Positions 28,141-38,281 are shown, counted from the first letter of the stretch. The stretch is DNA of 52,438 bases from Phycisphaerae bacterium (GCA_035384605.1 DAOOIV010000023.1:1-52438); one strand, 5' to 3'. Program-made: numbers and translations. Notes: generated by a model not told the origin, from the sequence alone.

Positions 28141-28249
28141 CTGGACGTCCGTCGGCCAAGCACCCGCAAGCAAAAACACGCCGGCGAAGAAGCCATCCCC
28201 CTTTCGACCCAGGACGACAACGTGTGTGCAGCCTGCGCCCGTGCTGCCG

Positions 28250-31200
28250 TCATCCGGTTGCGAGTTCGCTCGTCGCTTGCTGCGAAGCCGCCCTTCGAGC
28301 GCGTTCTTCCACTTTGAACAATCGCGACACGAGAACAAAGGACAGCGGAATGAACAGAAGATCGATGAACGTCGCGGAGAGCATTCCGCCGGTCACCGCG
28401 GTGCCGATGGCATTCATCGCGCCGGCGCCCGCACCGGTGGCAATAGCCAACGGCAAGACGCCGAAAAAGAAAGCCAGCGAAGTCATGATGACCGGCCGGA
28501 ACCGGACTCTCACGGCCCCGAGGGTCGCCTGGATCAATCCTTCTCCGCGAGCCAAGCGCTCCTGCGTGAACTGAATGATCAGGATGGCGTTCTTGGTGGT
28601 CAACCCGAGGGTGGTGAGAATCCCGATCTGAAAATAAACGTCGTTGGGCAGCCCCGCAGCCATGTGGCCGCAGTCGCGCCGAACGCCCCCAGCGGCAGCA
28701 TCAGCATGTTTGCCAGCGGGATGGGCCAGCTTTCATACAGGGCGGCCACGCACAGGAAGATGACCAGGATGGAAAAGGCGTACAGGATGGGTCCCTGTTT
28801 ACTGGCCATTCGTTCCTGATAGGACAGGCCGGTCCAGTCAAAGCCCACCCCCTGAGGCAGCTTCTCAACGATCTCTTCCATGGCCCGCATCGCGTCGCCG
28901 GAGCTCTTACCGGGAGCCGGCTCGCCCCAGATGTTCATGGAGGGAAACCCGTTGTAGCGCTCCAGTCGGGCAGGGCCGTACGCCCAGCGGCCGGACGCGA
29001 AAGCGGACAAGGGTACCATCTTACCCACGTTGTTGCGGACGTAGGTCTTGCCCAGATCCTTGGGCAACATGCGGTGAGGAGCATCGAGTTGAACATAGAC
29101 CCGCTTGACTCGACCAGCCTGAACGAAGTCGTTCACGTAAGCCCCGCCGAAAGCTGCCGAGATGGTGTTATGAATGGAGGTGATCGGGACGCCAAGGGCT
29201 CCGGCCCGCTCCCAATCCACGTCGAGCCGGTATTCGGGCACATCCTCCAGGCCGTTGGGGCGAACGACGGACAGCCTTGGGTCCTGGGCGGCCAACGCCA
29301 GAAACTGGTTGCGGGCCTGCATCAGCTTTTCGTGGCCCAGGCCGCCCCGGTCGAGCAACTGAAAGTCAACGCCCCTGGCGTTACCGAGTTCGACCACGGC
29401 AGGCGGCGGAAAGGCGAACACCAAGGCATGGCGCATCCGGGAGAAGGTCTTGGTAGCCCGTTCGGCAACGGCTTTTACCCTCAAGTCCGGCCGGTCGCGG
29501 AGACCCCAGTCCTTGAGCTTGATGAAGACCATGCCGTTGGCTTGGGACCTTCCCGAGAAGCTGACCCCGCAAATGGTCATGCAGGATTCAACCGCTTCCT
29601 TCTCATTTTCCTGGAAGTGGGTGCGAACCTCCTCCAGGACTCCTTGAGTCTGCTCTAGCGTGGACCCGGCGGGCAGAATGATTTGAGCGAGCATCATCCC
29701 CTGATCTTCGTCGGGCACGTAGCCGGTGGGCAGATGACGGAAGAGAAACCCGACGGCTGAGACGATCAGGACGTAGACCAACCCGTAACGCAGTTTCTTC
29801 CCGAAAGACCGCCCGACGATCCCGACATAGATGTCCCGGATCCTGAAGAAGATGCGATCGAACAGCCTGAAGAATGGACGGAGGAAGAAGATCGCGGCCT
29901 CGGCCGGCTCATGCCCAGCCGGTACCGGCTTGAGCAGGGAAGCACACAAAACGGGAGTCAAAATCAGTGCCACAACCACCGACAGCATCATGGAGGAGAT
30001 AATGGTAATGGAGAACTGTCGATAGATCACACCGGTTGAACCCGCGAAGAAGGCCATAGGGCCGAAAACCGCCGAGAGAACCAGGCCGATACCGATCAGA
30101 GCGCTGGTGATCTGTCCCATCGATTTCTTGGTGGCCTCCCTGGGCGAAAGTCCCTCCTCGCTCATGATCCGCTCCACGTTTTCCACCACGACGATGGCGT
30201 CGTCCACCAGAAGCCCGATGGCCAGCACCATGGCGAACATGGTCAGCATATTGATGGAGAAACCGAAGATGCTCAGCGTTGCAAAGGTTCCCAGAAGCAC
30301 TACCGGTACCGCGATGGTCGGAATCAGCGTGGCCCGGATGTTGCCCATGAACAGCCACATGACCAGGAACACAAGCCCGATGGCCTCGAAAAGCGTCTTG
30401 ACCACCTCCTCGATAGCCACCTCCACAAACGGCGTGGTTTCGTACGGATAGACCACCTTCATGCCCGGAGGGAAAAACCGGCTCATTTCTTCCAGCTTGG
30501 CCTTGACCGCAGCCGCGGTGTCCAGGGCATTGGCCCCAGCCACTTGACGGATCGCCATGGCGGCGGAGGGTTTGCCGTTGTACATGCCCTCGATCTCATA
30601 CGAGTCGGTGCCCAGCTCGGCCCATCCCACGTCGTTGATCCGCACGATCGAACCGTCGGGATTAATGCGGAGGGGGATGGATTGGAACTCTTCGGGCGTT
30701 TTGAGCAGGCTCTGAACGATAATGGAGGCGTTCAAACGCTGTCCTTCAACCGCAGGAGCCCCGCCGAACTGGCCTGCGGAGACCTCCACGTTGTAGGCTC
30801 GGAGGGCCATGACGATGTCCTCCATCGTCAGGGCGTACTCGGTCAGGCGATCGGGGTTCAGCCATATGCGCATCGCGTACTGAGATCCGAAGTTCTCGAC
30901 CTCGCCCACGCCCGGCACGCGGGCCAGCACCTTTTCCAGGTTGGACTGGGCGTAGTCTCTCAAGTCGTGACCGTCCATGCTGCCGTCTTCCGAGATCAGA
31001 CCGACGATCATCAGCCAGTTGCGGGTGGCCTTGCCGACCGTGACGCCTTGCCGCTGAACCACCTCGGGCAGGCCGGCCATGGCAAGTTGGAGCTTATTCT
31101 GCACCTTGGCCCACGCCAGATCCGGGTCGGTTCCCGGAGCGAAGGTCAGCTCGATGCGCGAGGCTCCCGCCGAGTCGCTCGTGGCCGAGAGGTAGATCAT

Positions 31201-31425
31201 CTGGTCGAGCCCGGTCATCTTCTGCTCGATGATCTGGGTCACACTGTTCTCCGTGGTCTCCGCCGAGGCTCCGGGATAGAAGGATTGAATGTAGATCGAG
31301 GGTGGCGCGATCGGTGGATATTGGGACACGGGCAGGTTATAAATCGCCAAACCGCCCGCCACCATGATGATGATGGCGATGACCCAAGCGAAGACGGGGC
31401 GATCGAGAAAGAAGTTGGACAACAT
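28250..31425 (-). CDS. RND multidrug efflux pump inner-membrane subunit, apparent frameshift
   Basis: This is an AcrB/MexB-type (HAE1) proton-driven transporter. The first frame runs from ATG 31425 (GGAG 7 bases upstream) through MLSNFFLDRPVFAWVIAIII, the TM4 motif GLLVDDAIVVVENVER with both proton-relay Asp, and both periplasmic loops. It leaves frame near 28652. The last 130 residues continue in a neighbouring frame (LPNDVYFQIGILTTLGLTTK and onward, including the conserved TM10 Lys). Restoring one C in the CCCC run at 28652-28655 gives a continuous 1058-residue protein of typical length with RGLPNDVYF at the join. It is therefore either a consensus error or a very recent pseudogene. It is the last gene of a tetR-OMF-adaptor-pump operon. 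Confidence 0.9.
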
Positions 31426-31438
31426 CGTGGTGCTCCGC

Positions 31439-32638
31439 TTAATTCGCGCTGGGGGCCGACTGGACGCCTTGTTCCGCCAAACCATCGTTCTGACCGGCAT
31501 CGAACGGCACGGTTTTGACGGGCATGCCGGGCCGCACTTTCTGGAGGCCTTCAACGATCACGCGATCGCCGGGCTCGAGGCCGGAGGAGACCAGCCACTT
31601 ATTGCCGATGGCCCGGTCGGCCGCGAGGGTCTTCTGCTGAACCTTGCCTTCCGCATCGACGATCAGCGCCACGGGATTCCCCTTGTGATCACGGGAGACG
31701 GCTTGCTGCGGGACGAGGATCGCGTTCTGAACAATCCCCTCCCTGACGAGAGCCCGAACGAACATGCCCGGCAGGAGCAGATGCTCCGGATTGGGGAACA
31801 CGATGCGAAGAATGAAGGAGCCGGTCGATGGATCGACGGTCACGTCACGGAATTGCAGCGTGCCATCGAGTGGATACGGGGTTCCGTCCTCCAATCGCAG
31901 GCGCACTCTTCTTTGATTCTCGTCATCCTTGCTGAGTCTGCCGGTTTCCATGCCTTGCTTGAGACGAAGGAGTTCAGCGGTGGACTGAGTTACGTCGACG
32001 TAAATGGGGTCGATCTGCTGGATCGTCGCGAGCGGAGTCGGCTGATGGGCCGTGACCAGTGCGCCAACGGTAATGTTCGATTTGCCGATGCGCCCCGAAA
32101 TCGGCGCTTTAATCGGCGTATACGACAAATCGATGCGGGCGCTCTCGACCTCCGCCCTGCGCAGCTCGATCGTGGCCCGAGCCTGTTCCAAGGCGGCAAC
32201 CGCTTCGTCATAATCCTGCCGGCTGACCGCTCGTTCGGCCAAAGCGTTCTTGTAGCGTTCCACCCGAGCCTTGACGGCAGGGAGATTTGCCTCGGCCGCC
32301 GCGAGTGCGGCCTTGGCCCGGCTGTAAGCCGCCTCGTAAGGAGCCGCGTCGATCTGGTACAACACGTCCCCTGCTCGGACGTCGCTTCCCTCCTCGAATA
32401 GTCGCTTCTGGATAATGCCGCTCACTTGGGGACGGACCTCGGCCACCAAGTAAGGCCATACGCGGCCCGGCAGCTCGGTAATCAACTCGATCGGTTCCGG
32501 GGACATGGTAGCAACCGCGACTTCGGGCGGGCCTTGCGGCCGAGGCGGTGCCTCTTGTGTATTGCAGCGCAGCACGTTCAAGCCTGCGGCGAGGAAGCCC
32601 AAGAGGCTTATTCGTGTGAAAGAATCCGTTATCAGCAT
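31439..32638 (-). CDS. RND efflux periplasmic adaptor subunit
   Basis: This is an AcrA/MexA-type membrane fusion protein of 399 residues that links the pump to the outer-membrane channel. The lipoyl half-motifs are present (GRVWPYLVAEVRPQVSGIIQ and LSYTPIKAPISGRIGKS). They flank an alpha-hairpin (AYSRAKAALAAAEANL, ARVERYKNALAERAVS). The beta-barrel and membrane-proximal domains follow (DVTVDPSTGSFILRIVFPNP, LLLPGMFVRALV). An N-terminal hydrophobic signal leads to a Cys near residue 25 that may be lipidated. The start ATG 32638 has GAGGTG just upstream. The stop lies 13 bases before the pump start, so the two are co-transcribed. Confidence 0.93.
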   Translation of the reverse strand: MLITDSFTRISLLGFLAAGLNVLRCNTQEAPPRPQGPPEVAVATMSPEPIELITELPGRVWPYLVAEVRPQVSGIIQKRLFEEGSDVRAGDVLYQIDAAPYEAAYSRAKAALAAAEANLPAVKARVERYKNALAERAVSRQDYDEAVAALEQARATIELRRAEVESARIDLSYTPIKAPISGRIGKSNITVGALVTAHQPTPLATIQQIDPIYVDVTQSTAELLRLKQGMETGRLSKDDENQRRVRLRLEDGTPYPLDGTLQFRDVTVDPSTGSFILRIVFPNPEHLLLPGMFVRALVREGIVQNAILVPQQAVSRDHKGNPVALIVDAEGKVQQKTLAADRAIGNKWLVSSGLEPGDRVIVEGLQKVRPGMPVKTVPFDAGQNDGLAEQGVQSAPSAN

Positions 32639-32702
32639 TCAGCACCTCACATCCTCATTTGAGGAATGCAGCGTTTTCTCTGTGGCCGTATTCAACTCAG
32701 GG

Positions 32703-34448
32703 TTACTCCGGGTTGGTCGAATTCGGTCCCGTCTCGGGTTGCTCGTCAAGATGGTTTTCCCACGGCAGGGTCCCCTTGCCGCCGGAGAAGAAGAAGCCCA
32801 TAGGGTCGGCAAGCACGCCCGAGCTGTCATCCAGGAATTGCTCCTGTGGCATGGCGTCCGTCGACCAACCGCCGCCGAGCGCCTTGTACAAAGCAATGAG
32901 ATTGACGGCGACTTGCCCTCGGCTCTGCGCAAGGGCAGTCTCCAGATTCACCAGCGAACGCTGGGCAATCAGTACGTTCTGGAAATCGGTCAGGCCATCC
33001 TGGTAACGTTTCTCGGCGAGTTGGGCCGAGCGGCGGACGGCCTCCGTTGCCCGCACCAGCGCCGTGTAGCGGGCCTGCTCGCGCGTGTAAGCGACCAGCG
33101 CAGTCTCGACGTCCTGCAGGGCCTGCAGGAGCGTTTGCTCGTAGAAAACATACGCCTGATGGGTCACCGCCTGTTGAGCGGCGATCCGGTTGAGATTCCG
33201 CAGTCCGTCGAAGAGGTTCCACCGCAATGCCGGACCGAATCCATACGTGACGCTCCGGGAGTCGAGCATGTGATTGATGTCCGTCGCCTGGAACCCGAAA
33301 GTGCCCGAGAGGGTGAATCTCGGATAAAGGTCGGCGGCGGCTACGCCGATTTGGGCGGTTTGCGCGGCCAGACGCCGCTCGGCCGCGCGAATATCGGGAC
33401 GGCGTCGAAGAAGATCCACCGGAACGCCGATGAGGGTTTCCGCCGGCGGTTTGGGAATATCGCGTACCTGCGACAACTCGTCGTACAGCGCCGCCGGTTC
33501 CCGGCCGACCAAAACGCTCAGGCGATAGATTGCTGCCGACAAAGCGGCCTCGATCAGCGGCAATTCGGACTCCGTGGTCGCCAGATTGGTCTCCGCCTGG
33601 CGGACATCCAGCTCGGACACAAGATCGGAATCGAACTTCACCTGTGTCAAGGCCACGGTTTCCTTCTGAAGCTTGATATTGCGTTGGGTCGCTTCGATCT
33701 GGCTCTGAAGCGAGCGAACATCGACGTAGGTCGCAGCCACCTCGGCCAGGAGGCTGACCAGCACGCCGCGATAGTCCTCAACGGCCGCGGCCAGAACAGC
33801 ATCTGCCGATTCGAGGTTACGCCGAATGCCGCCAAAGACGTCGATTTCCCAAGAGGCATCGAAGCCTGTGGTGTAGAGGTCCATCGCCTCCGTTTTTGCC
33901 AGTCTTGTGGGGGTGGGAAGCAAGCCCATCAGCCCGCCGGCCAACGAGTTTGTCACGGCGGGCGCGCCCGGGAAGGCAGTGCCCAAGCCCTCGCTGAGAG
34001 CACTGCTCGCGATGCCGCGTGCCATGGTGTTGGCGAATTGTGTTCCCTTGCCGGGAGCCTGCACGGCGCCGCCCATAAGACCGTTCGCACTCGCCCTCGA
34101 ACGTTGCCAACCGCCTTGGCCGGCAAGCGAGGGCAGGAGTCCTCCGGCGGCGATGTTTCGCAGCGCACGGGCCTCCCGAATCCGAAGAACCGCCAGACGC
34201 AGGTCAAGGTTTCCCTCAGCGGCACGTTTGATCAGGTCAGAGAGAAGGTCATCCTCGAACACGTGCCACCACTCCTGCAGGTCGGCGTTTTCCTCAGCGG
34301 GCCCGCCCGTCGTGGTTTGATGCCACGCCTCCGGCAGCTCAGGCGTCGGGGCGCGATAGCCGGGCCCGACGCTACAACCTGAGGGGAGGCAACACAGGCA
34401 GACGATCACCATGAAAGAACACGCAACAACCGGTTGATGTCCTGTCAT
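32703..34448 (-). CDS. Efflux outer-membrane lipoprotein (NodT/OprM family)
   Basis: This outer-membrane channel of a tripartite efflux pump has a lipoprotein signal ending LPSGC and the family N-terminus CSVGPGYRAPTPELPEAW. Two repeated coiled-coil TolC-like halves are visible (LAVLRIREARALRNIA; VDLLRRRPDIRAAERRLAAQ). At 581 residues it is about 100 longer than usual. A Gly/Ala-rich insert of roughly 70 residues after GGWQRS (VQAPGKGTQFANTMARGIAS to PTPTRLAKTEAMD) interrupts the first half. A polar C-terminal tail ends the protein. ATG 34448 has GAGGAG 6 bases upstream; the frame opens at 34478. It sits between the tetR and adaptor genes with short gaps. Confidence 0.92.
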   Translation of the reverse strand: MTGHQPVVACSFMVIVCLCCLPSGCSVGPGYRAPTPELPEAWHQTTTGGPAEENADLQEWWHVFEDDLLSDLIKRAAEGNLDLRLAVLRIREARALRNIAAGGLLPSLAGQGGWQRSRASANGLMGGAVQAPGKGTQFANTMARGIASSALSEGLGTAFPGAPAVTNSLAGGLMGLLPTPTRLAKTEAMDLYTTGFDASWEIDVFGGIRRNLESADAVLAAAVEDYRGVLVSLLAEVAATYVDVRSLQSQIEATQRNIKLQKETVALTQVKFDSDLVSELDVRQAETNLATTESELPLIEAALSAAIYRLSVLVGREPAALYDELSQVRDIPKPPAETLIGVPVDLLRRRPDIRAAERRLAAQTAQIGVAAADLYPRFTLSGTFGFQATDINHMLDSRSVTYGFGPALRWNLFDGLRNLNRIAAQQAVTHQAYVFYEQTLLQALQDVETALVAYTREQARYTALVRATEAVRRSAQLAEKRYQDGLTDFQNVLIAQRSLVNLETALAQSRGQVAVNLIALYKALGGGWSTDAMPQEQFLDDSSGVLADPMGFFFSGGKGTLPWENHLDEQPETGPNSTNPE

Positions 34449-34506
34449 ACGCAACTCCTCGGCTGCAATACCACGCATCCGGAACAGGCAGGTGAGCCGT
34501 CCGCAA

Positions 34507-35088
34507 TCACGAGCGCTTTTCCTCCGCTTGCGGATGAGTCATGGAAAGCAGCCTCTCAATCACCCGCTCCCGCAGTTCGCCTTCGGGTATAGGAACTTTC
34601 AGGAGTCGGCCGATTGCCAACCCGTCAACCGCAAGCCTCACGATGGTTGCCGTCACTTGGTCGATACCGTCCGACTCCAACCTTTTCTGCCACTCGGCGA
34701 TGCGCCGGCGAAGCGGGTCTAGGTAATCCGGATTGGTGCCAATCGCCGCCAAGACGGCCGTGTGGATCGACTCCCTTTGTGGGTCGGGTGGGTGGGTCCG
34801 GACGGTGAGGTAGGCACGAATGAAGGCCCCGCAGGCCTGGGGATCGCTGGCAACGGCCTCGGCCTGCCTCGACTCGCACCGAATCGCGAGTCTCTCGACA
34901 ATAGCGGTTATCAGCGCCGCCTTCGCGGGGAAGTGGTAGAGCAGCCCTCCCTTGCTGACGCCGGCCTCATGAGCCACGGCCTCGAGCGTCAGGCGTGAGA
35001 CCCCTTCCCGGGCAACTACTGCCTCTGCGGCATCCAGAAGCCGGTCACGAACGGAAACAGAAGCTCCGTTTTCGGGCGTTTCATTCAT
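34507..35088 (-). CDS. TetR/AcrR-family transcriptional repressor
   Basis: A 193-residue one-component regulator. The N-terminal helix-turn-helix is clear: RDRLLDAAEAVVAREGVSRL, then LEAVAHEAGVSKGGLLYHFP. The C-terminal ligand domain resembles the TetR_C form found in efflux regulators (ALITAIVERLAIRCE; VDGLAIGRLLKVPIPEG). ATG 35088 is chosen because the longer frame from 35121 would translate straight through a perfect palindromic operator at 35099-35118. It heads the operon with the outer-membrane factor, adaptor and pump genes, so it most likely represses its own operon and is relieved by a pump substrate. Confidence 0.92.
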   Translation of the reverse strand: MNETPENGASVSVRDRLLDAAEAVVAREGVSRLTLEAVAHEAGVSKGGLLYHFPAKAALITAIVERLAIRCESRQAEAVASDPQACGAFIRAYLTVRTHPPDPQRESIHTAVLAAIGTNPDYLDPLRRRIAEWQKRLESDGIDQVTATIVRLAVDGLAIGRLLKVPIPEGELRERVIERLLSMTHPQAEEKRS

Positions 35089-35098
35089 AATGAGATAC

Positions 35099-35118
35099 TG
35101 TACCGTCCAGACGGTACA
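35099..35118. promoter_or_regulatory. Perfect palindromic TetR operator
   Basis: TGTACCGTCCAGACGGTACA consists of two perfect 9-bp arms around a central 2-base spacer. It lies 10 bases before the repressor start codon. Symmetry, arm length and position match operators of TetR/AcrR repressors that control their own efflux operon. Binding would block transcription or the leader of the whole operon. Confidence 0.75.
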
Positions 35119-35121
35119 CAT

Positions 35122-35679
35122 GCAAGGTTCCTATGGATCCAACGAAATGGCACCGATTCAGGCTGCTCTAATAACTTATCTGTAAACAACTTACGATACA
35201 TTTGGGCTGCCAGCTTTTGCTGATGGCAAGGCAGTCGCGGATCCGTTGTGACAGGCTGAGCCACTCGAGAAACCACTGTACCTGGAAGCAGATGATGGCA
35301 TCGAGTTTATTTTCCTGACCAGTCAATCATCAGCATCTGTGAATTTTTGCGACGGTCCTTGGGAGGAAACGCCGTGGATGCGCCCGGCGGCGCCGAACCG
35401 GGGCGACGAGAGTCCAATTGATGGGTCGCGTCGAAGCCTGGCAATGGGCAAGGGACCCGGAACCGACATCACGGCACCTCGGTGGAGGGCACGCCATGCC
35501 ACAAGAAAAGCATGTCCAAGGAGACGGGTTTATTACGATCGCTTCGGCAAACCGGGGTCGCGGTTCTGAAAAATCGTCCGAACGAGCCGTGGCGGTTTCC
35601 CCCGCCAATGCCGTCGCGCACTCGAATGCGATCCATGGCGATCTCTTTCGCCGGTCAGGAAGGGTGCAAGTGATCCGGC
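35122..35679. other. Intergenic stretch between prenyl synthase and tetR operon
   Basis: About 560 bases. The left end should hold the promoter for the leftward tetR operon; the region 35155-35215 is relatively A+T-rich. Open frames of 60-93 codons on both strands have no recognisable motif or ribosome site and are not called as genes. Confidence 0.4.
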
Positions 35680-36648
35680 TTATTGCTCTCGCGAAATGAT
35701 CAGCCTGGCCAGTCGGGAGAGGCTGTGCCGGGCCTGCGATGGCGGCAGGTCATCCAGGCGGGCGATGGCCGACTCGATATAGTCCCTGGCGGCATGAAGG
35801 GAATAGTTGATGCTGTCAGTCGTCTCCAAGAGGTTTCGCAGGCGGTTGCGGTCAGGATTAGACCCTGCCAGGAGCAGATGCAACTCTTTTCGGAGGGTAT
35901 CGTCGGCCCGCGTGAGACAATGGATAACGGGCAGAGTGAGCTTGCTCTTCTGAAGATCGCGACCGAGGGTCTTGCCCATCCGTTTCTCGGAGCCGATGAT
36001 GTCGAGGATGTCGTCGGTGATCTGGAAGGCGATGCCGACCGCCAGTCCGTACCGCTCAAGGTTGGCGGCGGTTTCAGTTCCGGCTCCCGCGAAGTGGGCT
36101 CCCAACCGGCAGCACGCACCGGTTAAAGAAGCCGTCTTGCGGGTAATGATCTGCAGGTAATCGTCGAGGCCTAGATTGAAGTCACCACGATGGTGGACCT
36201 GTTGCAGTTCGCCTTCGCAGACGATGTTCGTGGTCGCGGCGATGACGCGCGAGGCGTGTTGGGAGCCGAGAGAACTGCACAGGTGGAAAGCGTGGCTGAT
36301 GAGGTAGTCGCCGAGCAGCACGGCGGCCTCGTTACCTTCCAAACGGTTGATCGTAGGGCAACGTCGGCGCAGATCGGCATCGTCGAGCACGTCGTCGTGA
36401 ACCAGTGTGGCCATGTGCACCATTTCGACGACGGCCGCGAGGGTCAGGTGTACGTCGGTGGTCTTGCCGCAGGCTTTGCCGGACAACAGCAGCAGAGCCG
36501 GGCGAAGAAGCTTGCCGCGGTACTGCCGGACATGAGCACAAAGATCGTTGATCAGCGGGAGGTCGGAAAACAGTTCATCATCAAAGATCTGGCAGACTTT
36601 CTCCAGGTCCTTGGCGATAGGCTCATAGAGCGTGGTCAGGACGGCCAT
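35680..36648 (-). CDS. Polyprenyl diphosphate synthase (trans, long-chain)
   Basis: The enzyme condenses isopentenyl diphosphate units to make the side chain of a quinone or another long prenyl chain. Both Asp-rich motifs are present: DDVLD at residues 85-89 (in HMATLVHDDVLDDADLRR) and DDILD at 212-216 (in FQITDDILDIIGSEKRMGK). KLLRPALLLLSG near residue 46 is also typical. The 322-residue length fits octaprenyl/heptaprenyl synthases (IspB/HepT) rather than shorter IspA. The residues before the first motif are small, which favours long products, but exact chain length is not predictable by eye. It is divergent from the phosphodiesterase gene. Confidence 0.92.
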   Translation of the reverse strand: MAVLTTLYEPIAKDLEKVCQIFDDELFSDLPLINDLCAHVRQYRGKLLRPALLLLSGKACGKTTDVHLTLAAVVEMVHMATLVHDDVLDDADLRRRCPTINRLEGNEAAVLLGDYLISHAFHLCSSLGSQHASRVIAATTNIVCEGELQQVHHRGDFNLGLDDYLQIITRKTASLTGACCRLGAHFAGAGTETAANLERYGLAVGIAFQITDDILDIIGSEKRMGKTLGRDLQKSKLTLPVIHCLTRADDTLRKELHLLLAGSNPDRNRLRNLLETTDSINYSLHAARDYIESAIARLDDLPPSQARHSLSRLARLIISREQ

Positions 36649-36866
36649 GCAGTTTGTCCGCAGGATTCAGCGGGGCGTCTCATTTGCGCCGGCCAAAACA
36701 TTGTACGTGACGAACGGTCGCTTGGCGAGGGGGTCGTACCACTCGTTTTCCCGCCGATCCGGGCCGCCCTGAAGGGTGAGATGTCCCCGCGCTTGTCAGA
36801 TGATCGTGACGACGTTACAAGGAGCCGTTCGGCTTTTGTCCGCCCGGGGCATGAAGAGAGGGAACA

Positions 36867-38258
36867 GTGCCTGACATCAAGAGAATAGCGATCATTGGTC
36901 TGGACTGCGGGGAGCCTTCTCTGGTCTTCAACCGCTGGTTGCCGGATCTGCCGAATCTCCGCCGGCTGTGTGAGACAGGACAGTATGGGAACCTGCTAAG
37001 TTGCACTCCCCCGATAACCGTCCCGGCCTGGTCTTGTATGGCGGCCAGCAAGGATCCGGGCCAATTGGGCATCTACGGGTTCCGCAACCGCGCTGATTAC
37101 TCGTATGAGAAGCTCTCGATCGCAACTTCCTTGGCGGTTCGCGAGCCTCGCTTGTGGGATATCCTGAGCGCCCGCGGGCGCGAAAACATCATCCTGGGAG
37201 TGCCGGGTACATTCCCCATCGCGCGGCCGCCCAAAGGCCTCATGGTGACCGGTTTCCTCGCCCCGGACACCAATTCCGACTACACCTATCCGAAGACCCT
37301 CAAGGACGAGATTTCGCGGGTGGTCGGGGATTACATTATTGACGTTAAAGACTTCCGGACCGACAACAAGCAGTGGCTCCTGGACCAGATCAACGAGATG
37401 ACCGACAAGCGGTTCAAGCTGGCTCGTCATCTGATCACCACGCGGCCCTGGGACCTGTTCTGGATGGTCGAGATGGGCGTCGACCGGATCCACCACGGGT
37501 TCTGGCAGTTCATGGACTCAACCCACCATCGATATGTACCGGGAGGGCCGTTCGAGTCTGCGATTCGCGACTACTATGTCCGGCTTGACCGGCTGGTGGG
37601 AGAGTTGCTGGAAGTCATTGATTTCGAAACCACGGCGGTATGGGTGGTGAGCGATCATGGTTCGAAGTGCATGATCGGCGGCTTCTGCTTCAACGACTGG
37701 CTTATTCGCGAAGGCTATCTGGCGTTGAAGGAGCCTCCCTCCAAGCCGACCAAGTTTGACATTGCCAACGTCGATTGGTCGCGGACCAAGGCCTGGGGCG
37801 AGGGCGGATATTATGGCCGGTGTTTCCTGAACGTTGAGGGGCGGGAACCGCAAGGCATCATACCCCGCGACCAGTACGAGGCGGTACGCGACGAGCTGAT
37901 CTGCAAGTTGCAGGCGTTGCGAGACCACAATGGCCACGTGATGGGCACGCAGGCCTTCAAGCCACAGGATGTCTACAAGAAGGTCAACGGCGTACCGCCG
38001 GACCTGATCGTGATTTTCGGCAATCTGAACTGGCGAAGCGTCGGGCGGGTGGGCAACGACTCGTTATACACTTTCGAGAATGACACGGGACCTGATGACG
38101 CGAATCACGCTCTGGAGGGCATGTACATTCTGTCGCATCCGTCCCTGGAAGGGCGGGGTCGTTGCGACGACGCTACGCTCTACGACGTGGCGCCGACATG
38201 CCTGAAGATGCTGGGCTACCCGGTACCCGCCGACATGATCGGCAAGCCGCTGGTGTGA
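36867..38258 (+). CDS. AlkP-superfamily phosphodiesterase/nucleotide pyrophosphatase
   Basis: A 463-residue protein of the type I phosphodiesterase/nucleotide pyrophosphatase branch of the alkaline phosphatase superfamily. The two-metal site residues are visible in order. These are Asp in IIGLDCGEP, the nucleophile-region Thr in PPITVPAWSCMAAS, Asp and His in EMGVDRIHHGFW, the pair in VVSDHGSK, and a His near the C-terminus (DANHALEGMYILS). There is no signal peptide, so it is cytoplasmic. The natural substrate is unknown; related genes are numerous in planctomycetes. The start is GTG 36867, preceded by GAGAGGGA. The URO-D-family gene follows 24 bases after the stop, suggesting co-transcription. 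Confidence 0.85.
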   Translation: MPDIKRIAIIGLDCGEPSLVFNRWLPDLPNLRRLCETGQYGNLLSCTPPITVPAWSCMAASKDPGQLGIYGFRNRADYSYEKLSIATSLAVREPRLWDILSARGRENIILGVPGTFPIARPPKGLMVTGFLAPDTNSDYTYPKTLKDEISRVVGDYIIDVKDFRTDNKQWLLDQINEMTDKRFKLARHLITTRPWDLFWMVEMGVDRIHHGFWQFMDSTHHRYVPGGPFESAIRDYYVRLDRLVGELLEVIDFETTAVWVVSDHGSKCMIGGFCFNDWLIREGYLALKEPPSKPTKFDIANVDWSRTKAWGEGGYYGRCFLNVEGREPQGIIPRDQYEAVRDELICKLQALRDHNGHVMGTQAFKPQDVYKKVNGVPPDLIVIFGNLNWRSVGRVGNDSLYTFENDTGPDDANHALEGMYILSHPSLEGRGRCDDATLYDVAPTCLKMLGYPVPADMIGKPLV

Positions 38259-38281
38259 CCGTCGGCCGATGCGAGCGAACC

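Noticed and set aside
28600..28663. Programmed ribosomal frameshifting in the RND pump gene
   Set aside because: No slippery heptamer with a downstream structure was evident, the family is not known to use frameshifting, and the lesion is a simple homopolymer deletion.
30544..32401. Long + strand open frames under the efflux operon
   Set aside because: They are mirror frames of the RND pump and adaptor genes with no family features.
32505..34382. 625-codon + strand open frame
   Set aside because: It is antisense to the outer-membrane factor, whose lipobox and coiled-coil motifs are clear. The length alone is not evidence in GC-rich DNA.
35085..35699. Small open frames in the gap between the tetR operon and the prenyl synthase
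   Set aside because: No ribosome binding sites or recognisable motifs; one covers the palindromic operator and another is low-complexity.
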